This document shows positions 1-6,038 of a stretch of DNA of 16,212 bases, one piece after another. How positions within the stretch are numbered: the stretch's first letter is position 1; each line of letters starts with the position of its first letter. The notes below the pieces were generated by a model. That model was given only the letters and a program-made list of their open reading frames with translations. It did not search any database and was not told the origin of the DNA. The DNA comes from Deltaproteobacteria bacterium (GTDB lineage Bacteria > Myxococcota > UBA727 > JABDBI01), in NCBI GenBank assembly GCA_016764955.1, contig JAESQZ010000167.1:1-16212 (forward strand). The letters run 5' to 3'. The translations under genes were made by a program, and so were the position numbers.

Positions 1-14
1 ATTAGAGGCTATTT

Positions 15-43
15 TAGACATCACAGAATGCTTAGGTTATAAT
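15..43 (+). promoter_or_regulatory. Putative sigma-70 promoter for the SDR gene
   Basis: TAGACA at 15-20 (5 of 6 to the -35 consensus), a 17-nt spacer, then a perfect TATAAT at 38-43. The start of transcription would fall near base 50, giving a leader of about 108 nt before the ATG at 158. The leader contains a 6-bp inverted repeat (GGATTC 101-106, GAATCC 120-125) and a nine-codon open frame at 111-140. Predicted from sequence only. Confidence 0.5.
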
Positions 44-157
44 CACTCCATGAGCTAGGAAGTTCAGACTCAAACTAGGATTGGAAAATACTGCACTTTC
101 GGATTCTAAAATGAAATCAGAATCCAATTTGGACTGTTAGATCGTATAAAACAAGTC

Positions 158-964
158 ATGGAAAGTGGGAAATCACAAGAAGTAACATGGATCACCGGTG
201 GTGGGTCCGGCATTGGGCGGGCTCTTGCAATTGAAATGGCCCATCGTGGACAAATCGTGGTGGTGTCAGGTCGTCGCCAAAATCGATTGGACGAAGTCGT
301 CACTCTGTTAAAAAAGCAGGGGTATGAAGCACTAGCAATTCCTTGCGATGTGTCCCAACCCGAAGCCACTAAAGTCGCAGCAAAAGAAATTGTGCGCCGT
401 TTTGGCAGACTTGATACCTGCGTAGCAAACGCGGGTTTCAGCGTAAAGGGCGCATTCGAAACACTCAGCCCCAAGGAGTGGCGTCGCCAGATGGATGTTA
501 ATTTATTCGGTGTGATCTGGACCTTACAAGCTGCTTTACCCTACATCAAATCCACAAAAGGCAGGCTGGTTGTTATTAGTAGCGTCGCTGGCAAATTCGC
601 AACCCCTAAGCACTCGGCCTATTGCAGCTCTAAATTCGCACTCGTAGGTCTCTGCGATACACTATACATGGAACTCAAAACCCAGGGTGTGAGTGTAAGC
701 AACATTCTGCCTGGCTTGGTTGAGTCAGAAATTGCTTGGGTCGGCAATGACGGGCAATTCAAGCCCACTCCTTCCAAGCGGCCTAATTACCTGGTTTGGC
801 CAGCTAAACGTGCTGCAAAATCCATTGCAAAAGCCATATTTAAACGAAAGCGCCAAGCTATCATCACCGGGCATGGCAAACTGGCTGTATTCCTTGCCCG
901 ATATTTGCCCGGCTTAACCTATTGGTTAATGAGCCAAAATCTAAAAAAGCTACAGGAAAGCTAG
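158..964 (+). CDS. SDR-family NAD(P)-dependent oxidoreductase
   Basis: A 268-aa classical short-chain dehydrogenase/reductase with a Rossmann fold, expected in the cytoplasm or at the membrane face. Visible motifs in order: the cofactor loop TGGGSGIG near residues 13-20, the basic pair GRR near 38-40, which would favour NADP(H), NAG near 91-93, and the catalytic Ser (VVISSVAG) with YCSSK about 13 residues later. The substrate cannot be told. The C-terminal part is basic and ends in a hydrophobic stretch (YLPGLTYWLM) that may touch the membrane, as in DHRS7-like enzymes. No clear Shine-Dalgarno precedes the ATG. The final codons and the stop fall in a segment copied from the DUF456 gene (945-1017), so the original C-terminus may have been longer. 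Family assignment is secure; substrate unknown. Confidence 0.9.
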   Translation: MESGKSQEVTWITGGGSGIGRALAIEMAHRGQIVVVSGRRQNRLDEVVTLLKKQGYEALAIPCDVSQPEATKVAAKEIVRRFGRLDTCVANAGFSVKGAFETLSPKEWRRQMDVNLFGVIWTLQAALPYIKSTKGRLVVISSVAGKFATPKHSAYCSSKFALVGLCDTLYMELKTQGVSVSNILPGLVESEIAWVGNDGQFKPTPSKRPNYLVWPAKRAAKSIAKAIFKRKRQAIITGHGKLAVFLARYLPGLTYWLMSQNLKKLQES

Positions 965-1017
965 ACACACCGGAACGACGCCCTCCAATTGGCATTGCCA
1001 GGTTGTCGAGGAATAGC
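945..1017 (-). pseudogene. Rearranged fragment of a DUF456 gene (duplicate of parts of 1699-2196)
   Basis: Bases 963-1017 match 1945-1999 (inside the intact DUF456 gene) at 49 of 55 positions. Bases 945-971 match the end of the same gene (about 1694-1720) at 25 of 27. The two parts join at GAC(A/G)CACC; the 8-mer GACGCACC occurs at 1713-1720 and 1946-1953 of the intact gene. The fragment therefore looks like a copy that lost the intervening 233 bp by recombination between those short repeats. On the minus strand it still reads LFLDNLAMPIGGRRSG, against LFLDNLAMLIGGRRFG in the intact protein. It overlaps the 3' end and stop of the SDR gene. Confidence 0.7.
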
Positions 1018-1096
1018 AAGAAGCAAGTCAGCTTGGCTTTCATCATCCGGTTTCACATAAATGGATGGCATTTACGAACAAGGCGCCTTTTTAGGT

Positions 1097-1528
1097 TTAT
1101 TTCGTTTTCAACGAGTCTCGGATTTCTCTTAGCAAAAGCAGCCGCTCATCTGGTTTTTTTGCCGAGGTGCCATCTATAGTATGAGCAAAATAGCGATTTC
1201 GAATCGTGGTAATAGCTCGCATGGCTATGAATATCGAAAAAGCAACAATTAGAAAGTCAAAGCAGTTTTGCAAAAACAGGCCATAGTTAAGCGTAGGGAC
1301 TCCAACTTCGTGCGCAGCTTTTATTGTAGGAAAGCTTTCTTTGCTTAGGCTAATAAATTGGTTGGAAATTCGAACAGAACCAAGCAGCTTGCCGATTGGC
1401 GGCATGATGATGTCATCCACCAAGGACGAAACAATCTTTCCAAAGGCGGTGCCCATAATGACACCGATAGCCATATCCATGGCGTTTCCTTTAACCGCAA
1501 ATCGCTCGAAATCTTTTAAAAGGCTCAT
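1097..1528 (-). CDS. mscL: Large-conductance mechanosensitive channel MscL
   Basis: The homopentameric inner-membrane channel that opens under high membrane tension and releases solutes on osmotic downshock. From the ATG at 1528 the protein is 143 aa (E. coli MscL is 136). An in-frame ATG two codons upstream, at 1534, is also possible, but MSLLKDFERFA matches the family N-terminus MSIIKEF. The short amphipathic N-terminal helix is followed by TM1, the pore helix (MDMAIGVIMGTAFGKIVSSLVDD), the IIMPPIG turn, a periplasmic loop, TM2 (NCFDFLIVAFSIFIAM) and the C-terminal bundle helix LLLLREIRDSLKTK. It lies 171 bp downstream of the DUF456 gene on the same strand, with a possible promoter in between. 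Identification is firm. Confidence 0.96.
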   Translation of the reverse strand: MSLLKDFERFAVKGNAMDMAIGVIMGTAFGKIVSSLVDDIIMPPIGKLLGSVRISNQFISLSKESFPTIKAAHEVGVPTLNYGLFLQNCFDFLIVAFSIFIAMRAITTIRNRYFAHTIDGTSAKKPDERLLLLREIRDSLKTK

Positions 1529-1649
1529 AATCATATAACTACCAAAAGTATTAGGAGGAGTAAAAGCCTAGATGGAAATCTCTTCCTGTTGACAGCTTTG
1601 GCTATGCCAGTACCAAAACAACGGCGCGGCGACGAACTCTGCAAGGCCC

Positions 1650-1655
1650 ATTATA
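1650..1655 (-). promoter_or_regulatory. Possible -10 element upstream of mscL
   Basis: A perfect minus-strand TATAAT lies about 120 nt upstream of the mscL start, in the gap between DUF456 and mscL. No good -35 hexamer is found 16-18 nt upstream of it; TTGTAA is 13 nt away. The call is weak. Confidence 0.25.
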
Positions 1656-1698
1656 ATTCTGCGGGTCTTTACAACGGCATTTTGAGTAATTGTAAAAG

Positions 1699-2196
1699 CT
1701 ACACGAAAGCTAGACGCACCCACGCGACGATCATCGCAACAGTGATTGCAAACTTAAACCCAAATCCGACCATCAAACCGAGAAAGCTTCCTACTCCAGC
1801 GTGTAGAGCATGACGCGACTCCTTGCCGCCGAGACTCATTTCCAGGGCTACCGCCCCAAAAAAAGCGCCGAGAAAGAGTCCTATAAACTGAAACAGTACA
1901 AGTCCTACTATGGACCCTACGATGGCACCAAGCATCCCCCATTTCGACGCACCGAAACGACGCCCCCCAATTAGCATCGCCAGGTTGTCGAGGAATAGCG
2001 AGCCAATGGCCAATACAAAAAAGAAAAGCACGATCCCCGGTGTAAAACGCTCGAATCCTTCCTGGATCGCAGTGAGTAGGATACCGAAGAATACCAGCAG
2101 CACCCCTGGAAGATTAACCATGGCAAGCAAAAGACCCATGCCCACCATGAGGGTGCTTAAGATGATCATCACCCAATAATAAGTTTCTGCAATCAT
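1699..2196 (-). CDS. DUF456-family integral membrane protein
   Basis: A 165-aa very hydrophobic protein of the DUF456 family, function unknown, expected in the inner membrane. Seen directly: about four to five hydrophobic segments, and the family signature DNLAMLIGGRRFGASKWGML followed by the glycine-rich GAIVGSIVGLVLFQFIGLFLGAFFGA and HALHAGVGSFLGLMVGFGFK, which pack as small-residue helices. Its ATG overlaps the abiEii stop as ATGA (2193-2196), so it is probably translated by coupling to the toxin gene, an odd partner for a DUF456 gene. No promoter of its own is visible. A partial rearranged copy of this gene sits at 945-1017. Confidence 0.85.
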   Translation of the reverse strand: MIAETYYWVMIILSTLMVGMGLLLAMVNLPGVLLVFFGILLTAIQEGFERFTPGIVLFFFVLAIGSLFLDNLAMLIGGRRFGASKWGMLGAIVGSIVGLVLFQFIGLFLGAFFGAVALEMSLGGKESRHALHAGVGSFLGLMVGFGFKFAITVAMIVAWVRLAFV

Positions 2197-3032
2197 GACT
2201 CACCACAGTGCGTAAGGAATTTATTTAATATGTCGACAACATCCTTAATATTTCTAGGAGTATCGGTCAGTTTTTCTTTCGCTAGGAAGTGAGCCCATCT
2301 GGTTTGCAGAATTTCAATTTGAGGTTCATCAAATAAGATCCTGCTGGACAATTCCATTTTTCGATTTTGAAATGTCGCCTCGATAGCATGTTTGAGTTTT
2401 TCTTTATCATTCAAACTTTGACTAAGTTTCAATAAGTCGTAATAGTCCTTCATGCGCGAGTTGGCTTCTTTCTTCGTTAGAACAATATGCAACTTTTCCG
2501 CAAAAATAGACTCTGGTGGGTAAGTGAAAACAGAGAAGTCCTCCCCAACAAGTGGTACGCCTTTGTAATGCATTCGCGGCAATGTCATTTTAACCGGTTC
2601 AACAGCATCTCCAAGCGCCAAATCCATTTGAACCTTGCCACGCATTTGCCCTAGTTGAAAGTGACAGACTATTCGAACGCCTGGCTCTTCTAAATTTGGG
2701 TGGCTAAGCACTTCAGCTTTTGGTCTCCCCCATGTGATGCCATCATCTGATGGAATATCCAGAATTACCTGGACTACTTTAAGCAGTTCATCGGTTTGAT
2801 TGCTTAGCTGCCTAATAGAAAAATCAATATCTCGCGTTTTTCGGTTGGTTTCTATGAGATAGACCAATAGCGAACCACCCTTAAATATGAACTTGTCAGC
2901 CGCTTTAGACTGGCTAAGTCTGCTTAAAAATTGTTCTGCACCGAATCGATTAAGAAGCACCTGGAAATCGACATTCATCGCCTTAGACATATTCAACAAT
3001 TTGGCTTTGAGACTTAATAGGTTCATACTCAT
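2193..3032 (-). CDS. abiEii: AbiEii/AbiGii-family nucleotidyltransferase toxin
   Basis: A 279-aa protein of the AbiEii family, the toxin half of type IV AbiE toxin-antitoxin and abortive-infection systems. The family has a DNA polymerase beta-like nucleotidyltransferase fold; related MenT toxins modify tRNA acceptor ends. Motifs seen: FKGGSLL (about 49-55, the hG[GS] motif), TRDIDFS (66-72, catalytic D68 and D70), then EKLHIVLTK near 177 and a KDYYDL motif near 195, both typical of the family. The catalytic residues look intact. It starts 2 nt after the antitoxin stop; a second ATG lies two codons in (3026). Its stop overlaps the DUF456 start. Confidence 0.9.
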   Translation of the reverse strand: MSMNLLSLKAKLLNMSKAMNVDFQVLLNRFGAEQFLSRLSQSKAADKFIFKGGSLLVYLIETNRKTRDIDFSIRQLSNQTDELLKVVQVILDIPSDDGITWGRPKAEVLSHPNLEEPGVRIVCHFQLGQMRGKVQMDLALGDAVEPVKMTLPRMHYKGVPLVGEDFSVFTYPPESIFAEKLHIVLTKKEANSRMKDYYDLLKLSQSLNDKEKLKHAIEATFQNRKMELSSRILFDEPQIEILQTRWAHFLAKEKLTDTPRNIKDVVDILNKFLTHCGES

Positions 3033-3034
3033 GT

Positions 3035-3619
3035 TTAGTTATCCGCAATAAGGGCCGCTACAATTTTGTCGAGTGGCTTTCGCATTTTTCGAGCATATTT
3101 ACAAAGCTTCGATACATTCTTGTCTTTACGTTGAAGATAACCCTTCAGGGCCTTGAAAGCGACCTCGTCCGTTTGATACTTGAACGCATCTACTACAGAC
3201 TTTTCGATGTCGTAGATTCTCACTTCATGTTCGCCAAAGTTATGCACCATGATCCCAAGTGAGTAGTTTGCCCCACAAGCCCGAGTAATACGGTAACGAG
3301 GGTCTTTTAGTCTCTTGTTAACAGGAAGTGTAATGCCTATTTGTCGCTCTTCTTGGTCTGTTAGATTATGATAGGTAAGCGCAGAAACACCTGAAATAAC
3401 AGCATCAGGTACCAGAACACAAGCGGGACAATATTTCTTGAGAGAGTCAGTAAGCCAATCGAAATCCCGGGTGTAAATACTACGTTCAACACGGAACAGC
3501 TCCCCTTTCGCAACCATCCTACTGAGCTGCATGGGGGTAATATCCAGATTCCTCGCTTCATTAAGCGTAATAAAGTCATTTTCTAGGAGCCATTTCTCAA
3601 GTGTGTCCCGAACGCTCAT
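3035..3619 (-). CDS. abiEi: AbiEi-family antitoxin / transcriptional repressor
   Basis: A 194-aa two-domain protein. The N-terminal winged helix-turn-helix (about 10-50, FITLNEARNLDITPMQLSRM then ELFRVERSIYTR) would bind its own promoter. The C-terminal AbiEi domain (PDAVISGVSALTYHNLTDQ, then ITLP and a basic helical tail) is the part that neutralises the toxin in studied systems. In AbiE loci the antitoxin represses the operon by binding inverted repeats, and two TGTTAACA palindromes lie directly upstream here. It is the first gene of abiEi-abiEii-DUF456. No Shine-Dalgarno is seen. A three-codon frame (ATG TTT ATA TGA) overlaps the start codon. Confidence 0.88.
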   Translation of the reverse strand: MSVRDTLEKWLLENDFITLNEARNLDITPMQLSRMVAKGELFRVERSIYTRDFDWLTDSLKKYCPACVLVPDAVISGVSALTYHNLTDQEERQIGITLPVNKRLKDPRYRITRACGANYSLGIMVHNFGEHEVRIYDIEKSVVDAFKYQTDEVAFKALKGYLQRKDKNVSKLCKYARKMRKPLDKIVAALIADN

Positions 3620-3625
3620 ATAAAC

Positions 3626-3675
3626 ATGTTAACAGGGTTCCATTATTTAGTCAACATGGAATTATGTTAACATAA
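3626..3675 (-). promoter_or_regulatory. abiE promoter with two palindromic operator sites
   Basis: Two TGTTAACA palindromes at 3627-3634 and 3665-3672 lie 38 bp apart centre to centre; the second extends to a perfect 14-bp palindrome TTATGTTAACATAA (3662-3675). An inverted pair TTCCAT/ATGGAA (3638-3643, 3656-3661) lies between them. Possible minus-strand promoters are TTGACT-17 nt-TAACAT, whose -10 overlaps the first palindrome and would give an almost leaderless mRNA, and CTTACA-17 nt-CATAAT, whose -10 overlaps the second. The arrangement fits autorepression by AbiEi binding two sites. Confidence 0.65.
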
Positions 3676-3687
3676 AAGCGGTGTAAG

Positions 3688-3706
3688 GGCATCTGGCAAG
3701 CATCTC
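3688..3706 (+). repeat. Left 19-bp inverted repeat of a 415-bp segment
   Basis: GGCATCTGGCAAGCATCTC. Its reverse complement recurs at 4084-4102 with 17 of 19 matches. Together they enclose the methyltransferase remnant and could be terminal inverted repeats of a small degenerate mobile element. No target duplication is evident. Confidence 0.5.
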
Positions 3707-3775
3707 ACATAAAGTTTCTTGGTTATCCCCAATTCTAGTCACAAACCTCTCAAATTGGCTCACGGATCAAGCTGA

Positions 3776-4090
3776 TCAACGTTTTCTCATGTGATAAACC
3801 CATGCAGGAGGAACATTGAACCACACGCGTATTTGCTCGTGCTGATCAAAATTATCATATTGCCATTCATCAAGAAATTCCAACGTATCCGTATATTGTT
3901 GTCGTTCATCCTGCGAAAACTTAAGATGACCAAGCATTCGAGCCCCAATCAATGAAATATAGCTGAAAGTGCCACCAGGTTTTAGAAGATGTACTGCGTT
4001 GGCGAGTATTCCTTGTAATACACAGATAAAGCTATATAAAGCCGGAGTGTTGGCCGAGACAGTGAGTTGGGAGGCTGTATAGAGAGATGC
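3776..4090 (-). pseudogene. C-terminal remnant of a class I SAM-dependent methyltransferase
   Basis: An open minus-strand frame of about 104 codons without a usable start, ending in a TGA at 3776-3778. It reads VLQGILANAVHLLKPGGTF and then SYISLIGAR. The LLKPGG turn before a beta strand is the late core motif of Rossmann-type methyltransferases, and the tail ends NVPPAWVYHMRKR. The SAM-binding GxGxG half is absent, so the protein cannot be functional. The frame is cut by a stop inside the right-hand inverted repeat (4084-4102), so the truncation coincides with the element boundary. No upstream half is present elsewhere in the window. Confidence 0.6.
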
Positions 4091-4102
4091 TTACCAGACG
4101 CC
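4084..4102 (-). repeat. Right 19-bp inverted repeat of the 415-bp segment
   Basis: The minus strand reads GGCGTCTGGTAAGCATCTC, which differs from the left copy at 3688-3706 in two positions. It coincides with the point where the methyltransferase reading frame is lost. Confidence 0.5.
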
Positions 4103-4124
4103 TATTTTGCTATCCAGGCCCCTG

Positions 4125-4152
4125 TTGACTATATTTTTATATAGGATAAATT
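4125..4152 (+). promoter_or_regulatory. Possible promoter of the secreted 445-aa gene
   Basis: TTGACT (4125-4130), a 16-nt AT-rich spacer, then TAAATT (4147-4152). Transcription would begin almost at the ATG (4161), giving a leaderless or very short leader; consistent with this, no Shine-Dalgarno is seen at normal spacing. Moderate to weak. Confidence 0.35.
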
Positions 4153-4160
4153 AATAAAAT

Positions 4161-5498
4161 ATGAGATTTATCGTTTTTTCAATTGTCTATTCAACAGTTA
4201 TTTTTGGGGCAGAGAATATGTGTTCTGTAACCAAACATGCAATCCACTCACAAGAAGATGCTGAATATTGCAAGCAAGCTAGTGAAGCAATTCGAGCATG
4301 TTATGATTTGGATAACAAAAAGAAGGATTGCTGGCTTAAGCCAGTGATAGGTCCTGATTACACGCACTGTTACTCCGAGTATTCAAAGCAATACCTTAAG
4401 GAGCCTGTAGCTTATCACCCTAATTTCCTAAGAGATGTGCCGCATATGAAGGATACTTTGAGTGCTGATGATGCACCATGCTCTTGGCGTGCTAACCAAA
4501 TCAATGTGCAGCAAGCTGAGGCTGCTTATACTTATGACCTGCCAAAGGCGTGTAATTCAGTTATTGATGTAAGGAACAGCACTGAGTTGTCAGCAAGCGG
4601 TCGGACTTTGAAGGTTGTGGCAGAGTTTACTGGCGAGCATGGTGAAAAAATACATGCTTATCGATTGAAATACGGAAAATCGAAATGGTTTGATTGGTCT
4701 GATCCGACTGGGCAGCAGTTAGATCCAAGACAGATGATTTCAATTATGGGTCTAACAATTGCAAGCTTTTTTGGTTACGAAAAACTGGATTCTCGTGTTG
4801 ATACTTATACTTTGCCTTCTCTTGCGGAGTTGCGCCGTGCCTGGCGCAAGTTAGATCCTAAAGGAGAGCTTATTCGTGGGGCGCCTTACCTGGCTACTGG
4901 GCAAGAAGGAGAAGCCTCTTATTTGCAGAATTTTTTCGAGACCGGCTCGCTGCCAGCTGTAGATTACCAAAGAGGCAAAGATGAACAGTACCTCTTTCAT
5001 GATGTAGGACTTCATGTTCCAGCCATGGTTTTGATGCACCCACTGCTTTCAAAAGCGCTAGCAGCCAGAGTAAAACAGGTATTTGAGGTGCTAGTTAGGT
5101 TGGGTGATGCCAAAGTACATGCTCATCAACAGGCAACGCATCTTACTGATACAGAATTCGCATCAATCTACCTCATGCCTAATCTATTGGGAGAGGCGCC
5201 AAATGCTTATTATAATTCAGAGAGACTTTGTGTTTACTTTGGCGGGACTAAGTGTATGGAAAGGCTTCTTTCGCCGCTTGAAAATCAAGTTCGAAAGCAG
5301 CTGCTTGAAACAGAGCCGCTAGAAATTATTCAGGTCCGAAACTATGCGAATAGCATTGTTGCTCCAAAGGATAGAAATAATCATCAAGCTATGTTTGTGG
5401 CGCTGTTTGAAGAACAAAAGGCTAGGCTTAATAAACGAATTTGTGAGATTCGCCGAAGCGAGTCTTTGAGCTTAGTGACTTCTTCAGGGGTTTTTTAA
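4161..5498 (+). CDS. Secreted hypothetical protein, 445 aa, cysteine-containing N-terminal region
   Basis: Not recognised. The N-terminus (MRFIVFSIVYSTVIFGAENM) looks like a Sec signal peptide, so the product is probably exported. The first 110 mature residues hold several cysteines (MCSV, YCKQ, ACYD, KDCW, HCYS, PCSW) that could form disulfides. More follow at KACNSV, LCVYFGGTKCMERL and RICEI. The middle (about 140-260) is rich in Tyr, Trp and Asp; the rest is mainly helical and charged. No catalytic motif, repeat or membrane segment was seen beyond the signal peptide. It stands alone between the methyltransferase remnant and an IS remnant, so it may have arrived with mobile DNA. The codons are AT-leaning. 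The start is supported only by the signal-like N-terminus. Confidence 0.75.
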   Translation: MRFIVFSIVYSTVIFGAENMCSVTKHAIHSQEDAEYCKQASEAIRACYDLDNKKKDCWLKPVIGPDYTHCYSEYSKQYLKEPVAYHPNFLRDVPHMKDTLSADDAPCSWRANQINVQQAEAAYTYDLPKACNSVIDVRNSTELSASGRTLKVVAEFTGEHGEKIHAYRLKYGKSKWFDWSDPTGQQLDPRQMISIMGLTIASFFGYEKLDSRVDTYTLPSLAELRRAWRKLDPKGELIRGAPYLATGQEGEASYLQNFFETGSLPAVDYQRGKDEQYLFHDVGLHVPAMVLMHPLLSKALAARVKQVFEVLVRLGDAKVHAHQQATHLTDTEFASIYLMPNLLGEAPNAYYNSERLCVYFGGTKCMERLLSPLENQVRKQLLETEPLEIIQVRNYANSIVAPKDRNNHQAMFVALFEEQKARLNKRICEIRRSESLSLVTSSGVF

Positions 5499-5532
5499 AA
5501 CATAGGATTTCTTGAGATCCTGCTTGAACATT

Positions 5533-5645
5533 TTCACCGTTGCTCAACTTATCAAGCGAGTTTTCGACACGGATGTTCTGGTATCACCGAAAGTAAGGCA
5601 ATTCGGGATATTTTAGCCTCCATCGGCCTAGCCACTGCCTTATGA
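5533..5645 (+). pseudogene. Remnant of an IS91-like transposase C-terminus
   Basis: Two frames are needed. Bases 5533-5577 read FTVAQLIKRVFDTDV. From 5583 another frame reads ITESKAIRDILASIGLATAL and stops at 5643-5645. IS91-like transposases end in the order [ML]TWAQLLKRVF.IDI, a Cys-rich CP.CGG.M, I[AS].IE, then I..IL.HLGL. Both ends of that pattern are seen here with the Cys-rich middle missing, so this is a deleted and frameshifted piece. Assigned from remembered family patterns; no search was run. Confidence 0.55.
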
Positions 5646-5673
5646 TCCTACACAAGTTTTTCTGTCAAGTTTG

Positions 5674-5802
5674 TCAACGCAATTTAGAAACCACACCGGG
5701 ACCTTGGTAAACCAGGGCCGTGTAGATTTGAAATAGCTTCGCACCAGACTGCTGCATTTTATTTAAATCTTGTGCTGTAGAGATGCCACCAGATGCAATC
5801 AC
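5674..5802 (-). pseudogene. pyrD: C-terminal fragment of dihydroorotate dehydrogenase (pyrD)
   Basis: The minus strand reads VIASGGISTAQDLNKMQQSG, then AKLFQIYTALVYQGPGVVSKLR and a TGA. This is the conserved FMN-phosphate-binding end of quinone-type dihydroorotate dehydrogenase (family form IGVGGI...A..KI.AGA.LVQIYTG.IY.GP.LV). Only about 43 of roughly 340 residues remain, with no start, so it is a dead fragment of a pyrimidine-biosynthesis gene. A complete pyrD must lie elsewhere, or this marks where pyrD was cut by rearrangement near the IS91-like remnant. Confidence 0.72.
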
Positions 5803-5805
5803 CAT

Positions 5806-6008
5806 GTGAAGATAACAAACATGTGAAAGAGATTACTCCGGCAATCCGTCATTTGCCTGATAGACATCGGTTCAAGCTCTGTTTTACATTAACTTCTTGC
5901 GTACATAGGGTGCGCAAACAAGCCGGCCCCTGCTCCATCAACAAATTTTGCAGGGAATCCGGCAGCCTAACCAGGCCGAGATCCTGATTAAGATTTCGGC
6001 CTTTAACT
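5806..6008. other. Decayed intergenic stretch, nothing assignable
   Basis: Both strands have open frames of 40-65 codons but none is recognisable. The plus-strand frame from 5793 starts inside the pyrD fragment. The minus-strand frame (VRLPDSLQNLLMEQGPACLR...) could be a piece of a larger gene but has no clear family. Two copies of CATGTGAA, 16 bp apart (5803, 5819), are the only repeat noticed. Confidence 0.4.
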
Positions 6009-6025
6009 GTCAACGAAAAGTTGAC
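6009..6025. promoter_or_regulatory. Inverted repeat upstream of the winged-helix gene
   Basis: GTCAAC-GAAAA-GTTGAC, a perfect 6-bp inverted repeat 13 bp upstream of the ATG at 6039 and just before the Shine-Dalgarno AGGA (6027-6030). It could be an operator for the DNA-binding protein it precedes or a small leader hairpin. Confidence 0.35.
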
Positions 6026-6038
6026 CAGGAATTAAGTT

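Noticed and set aside
1079..1090. AAGGCGCCTT followed by T residues as a terminator
   Set aside because: The palindrome has no loop and the stem is too short once a loop is allowed; not convincing as an intrinsic terminator.
1589..1813. 74-codon plus-strand frame between mscL and DUF456
   Set aside because: Half of it is antisense to DUF456, with no ribosome site or recognisable content.
5503..5520. AGGAT/ATCCT hairpin after the 445-aa gene
   Set aside because: Only 5 bp, with no following T-run, so no terminator call was made.
5793..5987. 64-codon plus-strand frame
   Set aside because: It starts inside the pyrD fragment on the opposite strand, is rich in Cys, Arg and His without pattern, and lies in decayed DNA.
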